A stretch of DNA of 64,000 bases, from assembly GCF_905220415.1 (NCBI RefSeq), contig NC_059566.1, positions 2,914,001 to 2,978,000 of the forward strand. The letters are read 5' to 3'. Origin of the DNA: Colias croceus. Taxonomy: Eukaryota; Arthropoda; Insecta; Lepidoptera; Pieridae. Below, one piece after another: positions 11,516-22,800 of the stretch. Both the position numbers and the translations under genes were made by a program. The notes under the pieces were generated by a model, which saw nothing but the letters and a program-made list of their open reading frames with translations, did not search any database and was not told where the DNA came from. Each line of letters opens with the position of its first letter. Positions within the stretch are counted from its first letter, which is position 1.

Positions 11516-12049
11516 GAAGGCATTTTTTGGAACTCTTATTTTATACTTTTAAATAACTTTTTAATTATTAAGTAATATAAATGTAATATTTAATCATTAG
11601 TTTACAATTTGGATACCATAAACTTGGTATAAATAAATTATCCTTAAAACTACGCTATTATAATCAACTACAAGAAAACAGAAATAATGCTTTAAACACA
11701 AAAGGAGGTCTTATTAAAAACAGAGTCCACTATTACCCTGTCAAAATGTTAAAACGCGGGAAACCTGACAGCTCCGAGCGCCATATTTGCTAAAATAACA
11801 CGGCCAAGGTTACATCCATTTTGAGTAATAAAGTAGATTGAATGAACTCACTTTATTAAAATATCAGTCGGTATACATTATATGTATTTTAGCATATTTA
11901 GGAGAATTGACCAAAAAATTCGAATGTACGCCGACAATTTTGACGTAGGCATGTGTACAACAATGTTTTGTTTTATCTGTACAATTTACAAATGACTATA
12001 ATGTCGTATGATGTGAATAATGAATATGATAAATCGTTTACGTAATAAA

Positions 12050-12229
12050 TCACTAACATAGTATAAAACAAAAGTCGCTTTCTATGCTTAAATCTTTAAA
12101 ACCACGCAACGGATTTCGATGCGGTTTTTTTAATAGATAGAGTGATTCAGGACTCAGGAGGAAGGTTTAAGTATATATAATTTATTAGGTTTAAGACAAA
12201 GCGGGCGAAGCCGCGGGCGGTAAGCTAGT
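12050..12229 (+). mobile_element. Non-autonomous Helitron, family B
   Basis: The reference copy of family B. It starts ATCACTAACATAGTATAAAA, contains the CGCTTTCT and CCACGCAACGGATTT motifs, and ends with the hairpin CGGGCGAAGCCGCGGGCGG followed by TAAGCTAGT. Confidence 0.8.
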
Positions 12230-12323
12230 AATAATAAATGTATGTAATAATATTATATAAATGTAGGTAATCTAACGGCACATTTAGATCTACGAACATA
12301 GAGCTAGAGCAATAGTTCGTGAT

Positions 12324-12441
12324 CTTTTAGTGTAAAAGAAAACTCGTATACAGTGTTGTTCAGTATTAGAACATTGCATAGAATCTTTTGGAACGCACTA
12401 AGAACAACGAAAAATGCTCTACGCCTGTTTACACTAAAAGA
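12324..12441. repeat. Possible small MITE with short inverted ends
   Basis: CTTTTAGTGTAAA at the left and TTTACACTAAAAG at the right form an inverted pair about 118 bp apart. No target duplication was established. An 86-codon minus-strand frame overlapping it does not look coding. Confidence 0.35.
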
Positions 12442-12600
12442 ATTTGACATAGGTAGTGGGGTAAGAATGAGCATTTTCTGCATGTCAAAGAAAGTGACCC
12501 TTAACGCTTTGTTGTAAATGCACCGTAAAACGAATAACTTATCACCTTTATAAATTATCATCAATTTTATTAATTGTGTTATGTAGTTACTATATTAATT

Positions 12601-12800
12601 ACTAACGCTGCCCCACGGTTTTACCCGTACCGACCGCTGCCCCGTCTTAGCGTTATGATACACCTACCAACTAGAGCCTTCGTCGATAAATGGACTATCT
12701 AACAGTGACTTTACTAACGACTTTGTAATTTTTCAAATCGTAAGCGTGGTTCCTGAGATTAGCGCTTTCAAGCAAACAAACAACTCAACAACAACTTTAT
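12601..12800 (-). mobile_element. Diverged Helitron, family A
   Basis: Minus-strand copy with recognisable CGTCGATAAATGG, TTTTTCAAATCG and GAGATTAGCGC motifs; the ends are eroded. Confidence 0.65.
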
Positions 12801-12831
12801 AATATGTATTACTTATAGATGCTTATAGTTA

Positions 12832-13034
12832 ACTAGCTTACCGCCCGCGGCTTCGCCCGCTTTGTCTAAAACCTAATAAATTATATACTAAAACCGTCCT
12901 ATTGAATCACTCTATCTATTAAAAAAAACCGCATCAAAATCCGTTGCGAAGTTTTAAAGATTTAAGCATACAAAGGGACATAGGGACAGAGAAAGCGACT
13001 TTGTTTTATACTTACTATGAAAGTACTTAGTGAT
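12832..13034 (-). mobile_element. Non-autonomous Helitron, family B
   Basis: Begins ACTAGCTTACCGCCCGCGGC and runs through TCCGTTGCGAAG and GGGACAGAGAAAGCGAC to TAGTGAT. Confidence 0.8.
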
Positions 13035-13039
13035 TTACA

Positions 13040-13880
13040 AAAAAATACATATTATTACAAAAAAGTAATGTAGGTATTTAAATACCTCAAGTCATTAATT
13101 ACTACTTAATTCGGATCGATGTTTTTTCTTGGCCGATAAATGGTTTTTAAGGGTACTGTTTAACAATTTGACCTTTGGCATAACACGACATCTTTGCCAT
13201 GAGCTTTGGTTTAAAAAATATAAACATTTACACACTACATTCTGAAATAAACTCTAGTAATATACATATAAGATTCAAATTAACTTAACTGCGTCTTTGG
13301 GTACGCCATTTTGAATTTTATATCAAAGAATTGTTTAGTGCAAGCAAAATGAATTCTATTTTTAGTATTTTAAAGGTCATTTTATTGTGAAAAGGTTTTT
13401 ATTAAAGACGTTTTAATTATTGTAAGGATGTTGAAGGCTTACATACATTTAAGTAACGTACAGAATTTTCGATGCGTGTTTGCCCTTTTGGTTTAAGAAT
13501 GTTTGATTCCCATTTTCGTTAAGTATAATGTTCTGATTAATATGAGATTTGTTGATAACTTGATTATGTGATGTAGAGCTAAATGTTATTCACCTTGTGT
13601 TTTAAAGGTTGTTGTTCTGTTTTCAATCTATTTTTTGAAGTGAAACTTCTTTATCGGGGTTGGAAAAAAATTTAGTGTAACATAATATTTTCGTTGCGCG
13701 TGACGTTTTTCCGTTATGCGCCATCTTTTTCTTATTCCTACCACGCGTGATTCGACGTATTTCTGTAAAGTTGCATAATATGTTATAGTAAATTATTTTT
13801 TTTTAAATATGGTCATAAAGAAGTTACACTTCTTACGTGTGTACACGCACACATTTTTTTTTATTTGTGGTAACTCCCGA
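13040..13880. other. AT-rich non-coding sequence
   Basis: No supported gene. The 67-codon frame at 13809-14012 is low complexity and overlaps the end of the next element. Confidence 0.45.
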
Positions 13881-13896
13881 CCTCATCTAGAATTAG

Positions 13897-14742
13897 AGGT
13901 CTACCAGAATCTGATGGCATATTTATATTTAAGAAATAAAAGATTTTCATGTGGCAACTTATTTGACAACTATCAAATTGGTTGTCAAATTATTTGTCTT
14001 TTTTGCAGTTGATGAATAATTTTTAGGATTTTGTCTAAAAAATCTTCGAAAATGTCGAAAAAGCCGCTGCGATCACAAGCAAGAGGTGTTGTTTATAATG
14101 TGTATAGAAAAACATTCGATGAAGAAGGGTCAAAAACATCACAATTTTCAATTTTGAAGATTTTATTGGTAAATTGGACTTACCCGTTTTGATACTTTAA
14201 ATTAAAAAATATTATATGTAGGTAACTATAATATTGTTTGTTGATTAGAATATAATTTTATGAAAACTTATTACAGGAGTTTCCAATACGGCTATTCGTC
14301 AAGTCCAAGCTGTCCAAGTCAATTTTATAATGTGTGTATCTGTTAATAGTTAATACTTACGAAAATAAACATAGTTTTATTTTATTTATTTTTTTATTTT
14401 ATAAAAAAATTTAAGCAGTTTTAATCTACATTATCATTATATCGATATTTTCACATGGCATACTGGTAATGAATATACAAATATAGGTATGTGTAAATAA
14501 TAATATGTATTACCTGTATAAAAGTAATATGTACAATTGTATGTTAGGTATACATGTAAGTATATAATATAGTGGATATCTCATTATTAAGTACAGTATA
14601 ATTGTCCACTTATGTAATGTGACTAATGATATTGAGGACAAAATAAAAAATAAGCAGTATCAAGATCGTTCAGTCCATTTTCCCAAGGGTTGCACACTCA
14701 AAATTTTGATTTCCCTAATTGCCATCAGATTCTGGTTTACCT
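13897..14742. mobile_element. Possible DNA element bounded by 23-bp inverted repeats
   Basis: AGGTCTACCAGAATCTGATG at 13897 and its near reverse complement ending at 14742 (GCCATCAGATTCTGG) bracket about 850 bp that contains a short coding-like segment at 14052. No target duplication could be fixed, and the repeats may be subterminal. Confidence 0.45.
14052..14166 (+). pseudogene. Coding-like fragment, possibly a decayed helix-turn-helix transposon protein
   Basis: An ATG at 14052 opens about 38 codons beginning Met-Ser-Lys-Lys-Pro-Leu-Arg-Ser-Gln-Ala-Arg, with a possible GT donor at 14167. A basic Ser-Gln-Ala-Arg start followed by Val-Tyr resembles the N-terminus of a repetitive lepidopteran HTH gene family. 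A second piece after a TTACAG acceptor at 14276 reads Gly-Val-Ser-Asn-Thr-Ala-Ile-Arg-Gln-Val, which is HTH-like, but the frames do not join. I read it as a broken, transposon-derived gene, and the family call is tentative. Confidence 0.3.
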
Positions 14743-15004
14743 ATAGATCATTTCATATTATGGCATTAAATTATTCTAATTGTATATAATTTGTATGCTA
14801 TGGTGCGGTCATAGACAATATATAGAGGGATTCATTTTTATATATAAGAAGATGTATAACTGTAAGGTTTTGATGGCCGCACATGGAAGATAAAAAATTG
14901 AATTCGATTGAAAATTCACACTTTTTAGGTAAGACTTCAAGAGAGAAGAGATTAAATTTCTGGCCTAATCTCTAGAAAAGCAGGAAAAAGAAAAACTCAA
15001 AAAT

Positions 15005-15190
15005 TTATTTATTCAAATAGACTAGACGTAGGTACGGTGGAAGAATTCCAACCAATACCCGCGGCCCCATCATTAAAGCGGCTCGACGGAACACAGTGGG
15101 GTTTTAGTCGGTATGAATCCGACATAACCCACGGCTCCTTCCCCGGGGGCCATGGGTATCTTTGAAAGATTTCCCCACTTAAAAAAAAAG
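15005..15190 (-). repeat. Interspersed repeat, copy 1
   Basis: CCAACCAATACCCGCGGCCC, GGCTCGACGGAACACAGTG and ACGGCTCCTTCCCCGGGGGC recur in the same order at 48800-48950. The other strand starts near GTGGGGAAATCTT after an A-rich run. This is probably a SINE or retroelement tail; I cannot name the family. Confidence 0.65.
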
Positions 15191-15600
15191 ATACGTACAT
15201 AGACACTATTTACTTCCGATTCGGAATATATGTAGATAGAGCTTTGTATTTTACACAAAATAACTACAAATTATAATACAGTTAACTGCATGCAATTCTT
15301 TCAACTCAGATTTTTAAAGATACATACCTAATAACTTGATTATTATACATACACACGTAAATAAAAAATAAACACAATATAACTAAAGAAACAAAATTAA
15401 AAAGTTATACCGACTCACACGCGAAGTCGCAGGCATAACTAGTATAAAATAAAGTTATTATAATAATGTATTTTTAATTCGAAAATGGCGGTGTCGCTCG
15501 CTAATTCGATTTTAATGAATTGTTCGATTACGGCTGGTTTTGTTTGGAATATTATATTACCTACTTATAGAGAACTTTGAGAGTTTTTTCTTTATTACAG
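15190..15600. other. AT-rich non-coding sequence
   Basis: Contains only a small Helitron-end remnant (GCGAAGTCGCAGGCATAACTAGT, about 15421-15443). No gene. Confidence 0.45.
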
Positions 15601-15601
15601 G

Positions 15602-15853
15602 ACTAGCTTTCCACCCGCGGCATCGCACGCGCAGTCAAAGAAAGACCCGCATAGTTTCCGTTCCCGTGGGATTTCCGAAAAAAAAACCTATCCTATGTCC
15701 CGACTCCCGGGGTAAAAAGTAGCCTATGTCTTTTTTCGGGTATCAAAACATCTCTATACCAAATTTCATCCAAATTGGTTCAGTAGTTAAGGCGTGATTG
15801 AGTAGGTAACAGACAGATAGAGTTACTTTCGCATTTATAATATTAGTATGGAT
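15602..15853 (-). mobile_element. Helitron-like repeat, family C relative
   Basis: Begins ACTAGCTTTCCACCCGCGGC, carries GTTCCCGTGGGATTTCCG and GGTTCAGTAGTTAAGGCGTG, and ends TATAATATTAGTATGGAT. The same subfamily is at 43499. Confidence 0.75.
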
Positions 15854-16045
15854 TTACTAAGGGACAATCACAATACACTTTATTGAAATGGAATATGATT
15901 AAAATTAATTCATTTGATTTCTGTTAATTCTGTGTTCGTTAATTTCTAAGTTAAGTTAATTTAATTCAAAAAATATTACCTACATCGTTTAAGAAATGAT
16001 TTAACCATTACAGAGAGCTTACCAAGTCCAACTTGAGTTATATTT

Positions 16046-16192
16046 AGAGGCTATTGCATAGCTTCTATCGCGGGCCTTCAGCGCGGGAACCGAATCGAGA
16101 AATTCCGTAACGAAAAAACCTCACGCTCCTCACTCCGACGAGCTCGGAGGTGTGGCTTGAAGGCATAGCATGCAATAGCTTTACGGCGGCAG
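16046..16192. repeat. GC-rich MITE-like repeat with inverted ends
   Basis: AGGCTATTGCATAGC at the left and GCATGCAATAGC at the right are an inverted pair. The interior (GCGCGGGAACCGAATCGAG, CTCACTCCGACGAGCTCGG) is a GC-rich lepidopteran repeat type. Confidence 0.55.
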
Positions 16193-16260
16193 TCCCCGAG
16201 TGCCACACGTCTTTTTTTATTCCAGGATTGAATAAAAATATATTACATCTATAGTATATC

Positions 16261-16455
16261 GACTCCTTGGTAAAGTGGTTAACGCGTGAGCGTAGAACTG
16301 AGGGGTCCTAGGTTCGATTCTCGGTGGAGACGAATGAAAATGTCTCGGTCTGGCAGGACACAGGGGGCTGATCACCTACTTGTCCCTAAAGGAAATCGAT
16401 CAGTGAAACAGATGTATGCATAATGCCCCTTACTTAGGGGACATGGAACTTCACT
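16261..16455 (+). mobile_element. tRNA-derived SINE, copy 1
   Basis: The head resembles a tRNA, with an A-box-like GGTAAAGTGGTTAACGCG and a B box GGTTCGATTC. The body (TGTCTCGGTCTGGCAGGAC, GCTGATCACCTACTTGTCCC, AATCGATCAGTGAAACAGATG) is shared with the copies at 26472, 43132 and 53230. It is not a functional tRNA because the cloverleaf cannot be closed. Confidence 0.85.
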
Positions 16456-16465
16456 TTATATACTT

Positions 16466-16648
16466 ACTAGCTTACCGCCCGCGTCTTCGCCCGCTTTGTC
16501 TAAAACCTAATAAATTATATACTAAAATAAACCTCTTTAATCACTCTATCTATTTAATAAAAACTCATCAAAATACGTTGCGTAGTTATAAAGATTTAAG
16601 CATACATAGGGACAGAAAAAGCGACTTTGTTTTATACTATGTAGTGAT
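16466..16648 (-). mobile_element. Non-autonomous Helitron, family B
   Basis: ACTAGCTTACCGCCCGCGTC to TATGTAGTGAT. It lies just 3' of the SINE, between it and the end of the EB-module gene. Confidence 0.75.
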
Positions 16649-16844
16649 TTTAAACGGAACCCTATAATATAGCTATAGAGTTTTTAACTATACCTATTCT
16701 ATCTTATAATTATTAACAAGGATTACACGATAAATAAAACGAACATTAGAACATTTGAGTATTTATTTAATTATATACAGATAATAATTTATTAAATAAT
16801 CACAACAGCATATTTTAAAATAATTTATTTATTTAATAAATACA

Positions 16845-19800
16845 TTAATTTCTTATAAAAGTAAACACAGCAGCAGCTATTACAAAGATGCTGGCGCTAA
16901 TAGAGGATGCAGATGATGCTGTGGAATGAAGAAAACTATATTAATATCATTATGTTAGAATTAACAATTAAGTCATAATAAATAACTATTTGTAAATAGT
17001 CAAGTTCACCAATAAATAGTCAACTTAACCATGAATAGTAAAGTTCACTATAAGTACATAGACATTTAACCATACATACGTTAAGTAAACAACAAAATAG
17101 TCAATTTTACCAAATATACATAGTCAAGTAAACGATAAATAGGTTGTCATAAATAGTCAAGTAAAGTGTAATAGTCAACTTATTCTTACATAGACAAATA
17201 AACCATAAATAATCAAATAACTCAAAGCAAGTTTATAAGTTTTAGAGTATTTAAATCACATAACGAGATACGGTTAATAGACTGGGGTAGAAGCCTTTAA
17301 AAATAATAAAAAGATAAAAAAATCGCAGTCGGATGAAACCCATTAGAAAAGGAGGGGTATATGATGAAAACAAAAGGAAAAATAAATTACGGTCAATCCG
17401 AGTTCGGGAAGTGGGAGGGGGGAGCTTTTGAGAGAAAAAAATGGTTTCTCTCGATTTCCGACAAAACTACAAGTCCTACGGAAAAAAGTTCAATGGCAAA
17501 GTTGTAGGTAATAAAAAGTTCTACAACTTTTGTGTTCACAATTTTTTCACATAACCTCAAAATTTAGGTGAAAAATTCAAAAAACCAAGTTTTTGGTCTT
17601 TTATTTTTATCTACTTCAAATTTTTTTTTTCTACGAAATTTGGTGGAAACGTACTTTATTATGTCCCAAACACACTGTAATTTATTTGATTCAAAATATT
17701 TATTTTTTCGCCTTATTTTGAATTAATACCAAAAAACAACCTTATTTTCAATCGAAAAGTCACCCGTCAAAATATCAGCTTTTTTCAAAAACTTGGGGAG
17801 CCTTTTGTTCATTGAAATCTCTACTTTCATATGGTGTAAAAAAAATAAACATTACCATAGTAAATGTTCTCAGGAAACGCATACAAACAGTGTGATAATG
17901 AGCTTTTACTAAATCAGGCACACAAAGTTTTTGAAAAAAGCTGATATTTTGACGGGTGACTTTTCGATTGAAAATAAGGTTGTTTTTTGGTATTAATTCA
18001 AAATAAGGCGAAAAAATAAATATTTTGAATCAAATAAATTACAGTGTGTTTGGGACATAATAAAGTACGTTTCCACCAAATTTCGTAGAAAAAAAAAAAA
18101 ATTGAAGTAGATAAAAATAAAAGACCAAAAACTTGGTTTTTTGAATTTTTCACCTAAATTTTGAGGTTATGTGAAAAAATTGTGAACACAAAAGTTGTAG
18201 AACTTTTTATTACCTACAACTTTGCGATTGAACTTTTTTCCGTAGGACTTGTAGTTTTGTCGGAAATCGAAAGAAACCATTTTTTTCTCTCAAACTCTCC
18301 CACTCCCCGACACACACCCCTCCCATCGCATAGCATCCCACAACCCTCCCACTTCCCGAACTCGGATTGACCGTAATTTATTTTTCCTTTTATTTTCATC
18401 ATATACCCCTCCTTTTCTAATGGGTTTCATCAGACTGCGATTTTATTTTGTTTCAAAAATTATCTACTCTAGTCTATAATTAATATTAGTCCATAAAACT
18501 ATTTAAATTAATCTAAGTAATACTATTAAATAATCAAATAAACCACGAGTAGTCAAGGAAACCATAAAATAGTCAACGTTAGCAATAAAATAGTCAACGT
18601 TAACAATACAATAGTCAACGTTAACAATAAAATAGTCAACTTATTCTAAAATAGTCAAGGTAGTCAAACAACTTACTGCAAGTCTGCAATTCATCAGAAT
18701 AAGGATGGTCAAAGTCACATTGACACCTGCCATTTCTACAGACAACTACATCGCTCATTCCTTGCAAATAACATTGGCTGGAACGAGAACATGTTTGGAA
18801 TAGACCTGAAATAAATAGAAAATCTTACTAATAATAATGTGAGAGTTTTGTTCTCTAAAACGATTTGAGATTTAAACTATCTTATCTCTCAAGATGGATC
18901 GAACTGCACATGGTGTGCGAATTTTATTATAATCGGTTAAGTGGTTTAGGAGTCCATTGAGGACAAACATTGTGACACGAGATTTATATATTATAATATT
19001 AAGATAATTGCGAGGATGGATATGTGTGCAGGTGTGTATGTTTGTTACTCTTTCACGCAAATACTACTGAACCGATTACAATGAAGTTTAGCACACATAT
19101 AGAGGGTAACTTAAACAATTTATTAAAGGTCGGAAAGCTAGTATATTACCTATACAAATCATCATTCAATAAAAAATGACTTACCTGTAATCTGCCAACA
19201 CTGACCATCCCTAAAGTGGTACCCGCTAGAACACATACAAGAACCATCCACACAAGTACCCGCATCTCCCATGGATGCTCTACATTGTTCTGTTATAGTA
19301 CATGATGAATTGAAGCCGGGGGATACTGTGGGTGAAATATTATTTATTAATGTTTTTAATATCATTATTATGGCCATTATGTTAATCTATACTAATATTA
19401 TAAAGTTTGTACGTGATAATCTCAGGAACAACTGGTCGGATGTGATAAATTCTCTGGTGTTAGATAGCTTTTTTATCGTGGCAGGCTATCATCATGCTAA
19501 GACCAACAGGAGCGGATCACTGCGGGTAAAACCGCGGGGCAAAGCTAGTAAGATAGATAGATATTTAGATTCGTCGGGATAAATTGTTTATCATTGTTTA
19601 TCCCGACGATTTCAACACTTTGTAGTTTACATAATCAAGTAGATATAAAATTGTTATTTTTCAACTACCTGCGTCCTGCACCTATTTTTCTCCCTTTTAA
19701 TTATTTTCAGAATATGGACTAAAGTTTTCGAAAATAAATTTATTACACACATATTTTAATTAAAATAAATAAACAAACTCACTTGTCCAACACTGCTGAT

Positions 19801-22800
19801 CATAAGCAACATATTGTTGATCACACTGACAAGTGGAGACGCCATTATTGTCCTTGCAAATTGTGTTATCTATAACACAGTCTGTATCGTATGTGCAGGG
19901 CCCTCCGATAACTGAAAAAATTGTTTAAATCTATACTAATATTTTGAAGCTGAAGAGTTTGTTTGTCTATATTTATGTTTGAACGCGCTAATCTCAAGAA
20001 CTACTGGTCCGATTTGAAAAATTCTTTCGGTGTTAGATAGCCCATTTATCGAGGAAGGCAAGGAGAAGGGAAGGTATAGGCTATGTATCATTATGCTGAG
20101 ACCAACAGGAGCGGAACGCAGCTAGTTTGGCTATATGTGTAACTAACATTAATTATGAGTGTTAGGTACTAACAATAATAACGAGTAAATTTATATGTAG
20201 TATCTAAAATAATTGAATATAACTGCTACTAACTATGACTAACGATGATTATATTGAAGACAATTTTGACTATGGAAGATTGCATATAATATTACTAACG
20301 ATGACTAAGTATAACTTGTGCCTGTAATTATGACAATAAATGAGTGTGACTAAGAGTGTGACTAATGCTAAGTCTTTTTTTAATAACTGACTGGCTTAAA
20401 ATCAAACTACGACAACGAAAAACAGCTGCATGTTTTGACATTTTAATTTTTATTTGAATACTTAGTGAGTGAACGCACTAGCGGTTAACCGCTAGTGCGT
20501 AAGGGCACTTACTCAAAATTTGAATTTTATACTCTCTTTGGGATATCATTTAACTTTTTTTACTCAAAATTTGACTTCTATACTTCATGCCCTAGTCCCT
20601 ACTTATATTATAAATGCGAAAGAAGTTTATGAGGATGGACGTGTGTGTATGTATAATTGTTACTCTTTCACGCGAATACTACTGGTCCGATTACAATACA
20701 CTTTAGCACACATATAGAGGGTAACTTAGATTAACACTTAGAATAGACTTTATCCCGGAAATCCCACGGGAACGGGAACTATGCGGGTTTTTCTTTGAAA
20801 ACGCGGGCGAAGCCGCGGGCGGAAAGCTAGTGGGATATAATTTTACTTACCAGGCGCACACTGTTCGCCTTCCAATTGGAAACCTTCAGCGCAGTCACAT
20901 TTACCACTAACACAAGCGGTGTTCGCTGTTCCAGTACATTCTAGATTTGACTGACAGCTGTCACCCAATTCTGTAATAATTGAAAAATAATAATCAAAAA
21001 TTTTCTATTGCATGTGAAGAACACAGAACACAGAAATAGTTCTGTGGTGAAGAAAGTAAATGTGATAAACATACATATTTAAATACTAGCTTCCACCCGC
21101 GACTCCGTCCGCGCGGAAAAATTAAGAAAAATTACGATTAATTTTTTTTCTACGTATTTTTCCGGGATAAAAAGTATCCTATTTCATGCCCAGGATAATA
21201 AGGTATAATTATACCAAGTTTCATCGAAATCGAACCGTTAGTTTTCACGTGATGCCTGAACATACAGACAGACAGACAGACAGACAGACAAAAATTTTTT
21301 TAATCACATATTTGGGCTTGGTATCGATCCAGTAACACCCCCTGCTATTTATTTTTTCAATATTTTCAATGTACAGAATTGACCCTTCTACAGATTTATT
21401 ATATGAATAGATAATATAGTATAAGAAATAACACGCGAGGCCGGGTTAAATATTAGTTTGAATGTAATAAGAATGTACTGCGATTCTACACAGCTATCTA
21501 ATTGATGTAGGTAGTTGATAACAAATCGCAGCGAGTCAACGACTATTAGTAAAGTGAGGGTAGTTGGGTCGAACGTCGTCCAAGCCCCCCATCAGGCACG
21601 ATTCGTACGAATGCGCCACGAGTTAAAGGAAAGCGGCTTTTTATAGTATTCGAAAGCTAGCATGTTCAGAAATGAAATAATGACAACTATTCATCCACAA
21701 AAATATTAAATCAAAAGTTACGTCTAACAATAGTTAAAGATACATTAATTAATACCACAACAAATATAATATATCTAATAGGTCCAAAATGGAGTAAATG
21801 CCTTTTCTGTTCAGAATTCTGATGGTAGGTAATCACTACATAGTATAAAATCGGTGTAAATACATAAAAAAACATACCGGACGAATTGATAACCTCCTCC
21901 TTTTTTTTGAAGTCGGTTAACAAAGTTGCTTTCTCTGCCCAATGTATGCTTAAATCTTTAAAACTACGCAACGGATTTTGATGCGGTTTTTTAATAGAAA
22001 GAGTGATTCAAGAGGAAAGTTTAAGTACATATATAATTTATTAGGTAATAGACGCGGTAGTAAGCTTGTATTATGTATAAATAAGCTATATATGTAAATA
22101 ATATTTATAAATATAATTATTTATATTACATTATATACTCACCAAGTCCCATATTCAAGCACAATCCATTAATCTCAGTCAAATGCGCTGGGCACCTACA
22201 ATAACCAACACCCTCATCATTCAAGACACAGTTGATTTCGACCTCCCCGGCCATACAGTCACTGTCTATTGAACATGTTTCACCAACACCTGTAAACAAT
22301 TAAATAATCACTACATAGTATAAAACAAAGTCGCTTTCTCTGTCCCTATTTCCCTTTGTATGCATATGTATCTTTAAAACTACGCAACGGATTTTGATGC
22401 GGTTCTTTTAATAGATAGAGTGATTCAAGAGGAAGGTTTTAGTATATAATTTATTAGGTTTTAGACAAAGCGGGCGAAGCCGCGGGCGGTAAGCTAATAT
22501 TATAAAGCTTAAGAGTTTGTTTGAACGCGCTAATCTCAGGAACTACTGGTCCGATTTGAACAATTCTTTCACTGTTAGATTGCCTAATAATCGAGGAAGG
22601 CTATAAGGCTATATATCATCACACTAAGACCAACAGGAGTGCAGCCACACGCGTGTGAAACCGCGGAGCGCATCTAGTCTATAAATAAGATGCAGCGCTG
22701 ATTTTCAGAGGTGATATTTCAGATGGCAGTTTGAGAAAAGTTATCAAATTTTCAAATTGTATAGGAAGATATAGTCAAGGACTTATTGACTGGAGTTTGA

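Noticed and set aside
16261..16340. tRNA-like sequence with A and B boxes
   Set aside because: It cannot close an acceptor or anticodon stem, and the same head recurs with a shared non-tRNA body at three other places, so it is a SINE.
18161..18402. Open frames on both strands with Pro/His-rich translation
   Set aside because: They lie in the right arm of the 1.1-kb palindrome and in its C-rich expansion; there is no coding signal.
19271..19582. 103-codon plus-strand open frame
   Set aside because: It runs antisense across an EB-gene exon and into a Helitron copy.
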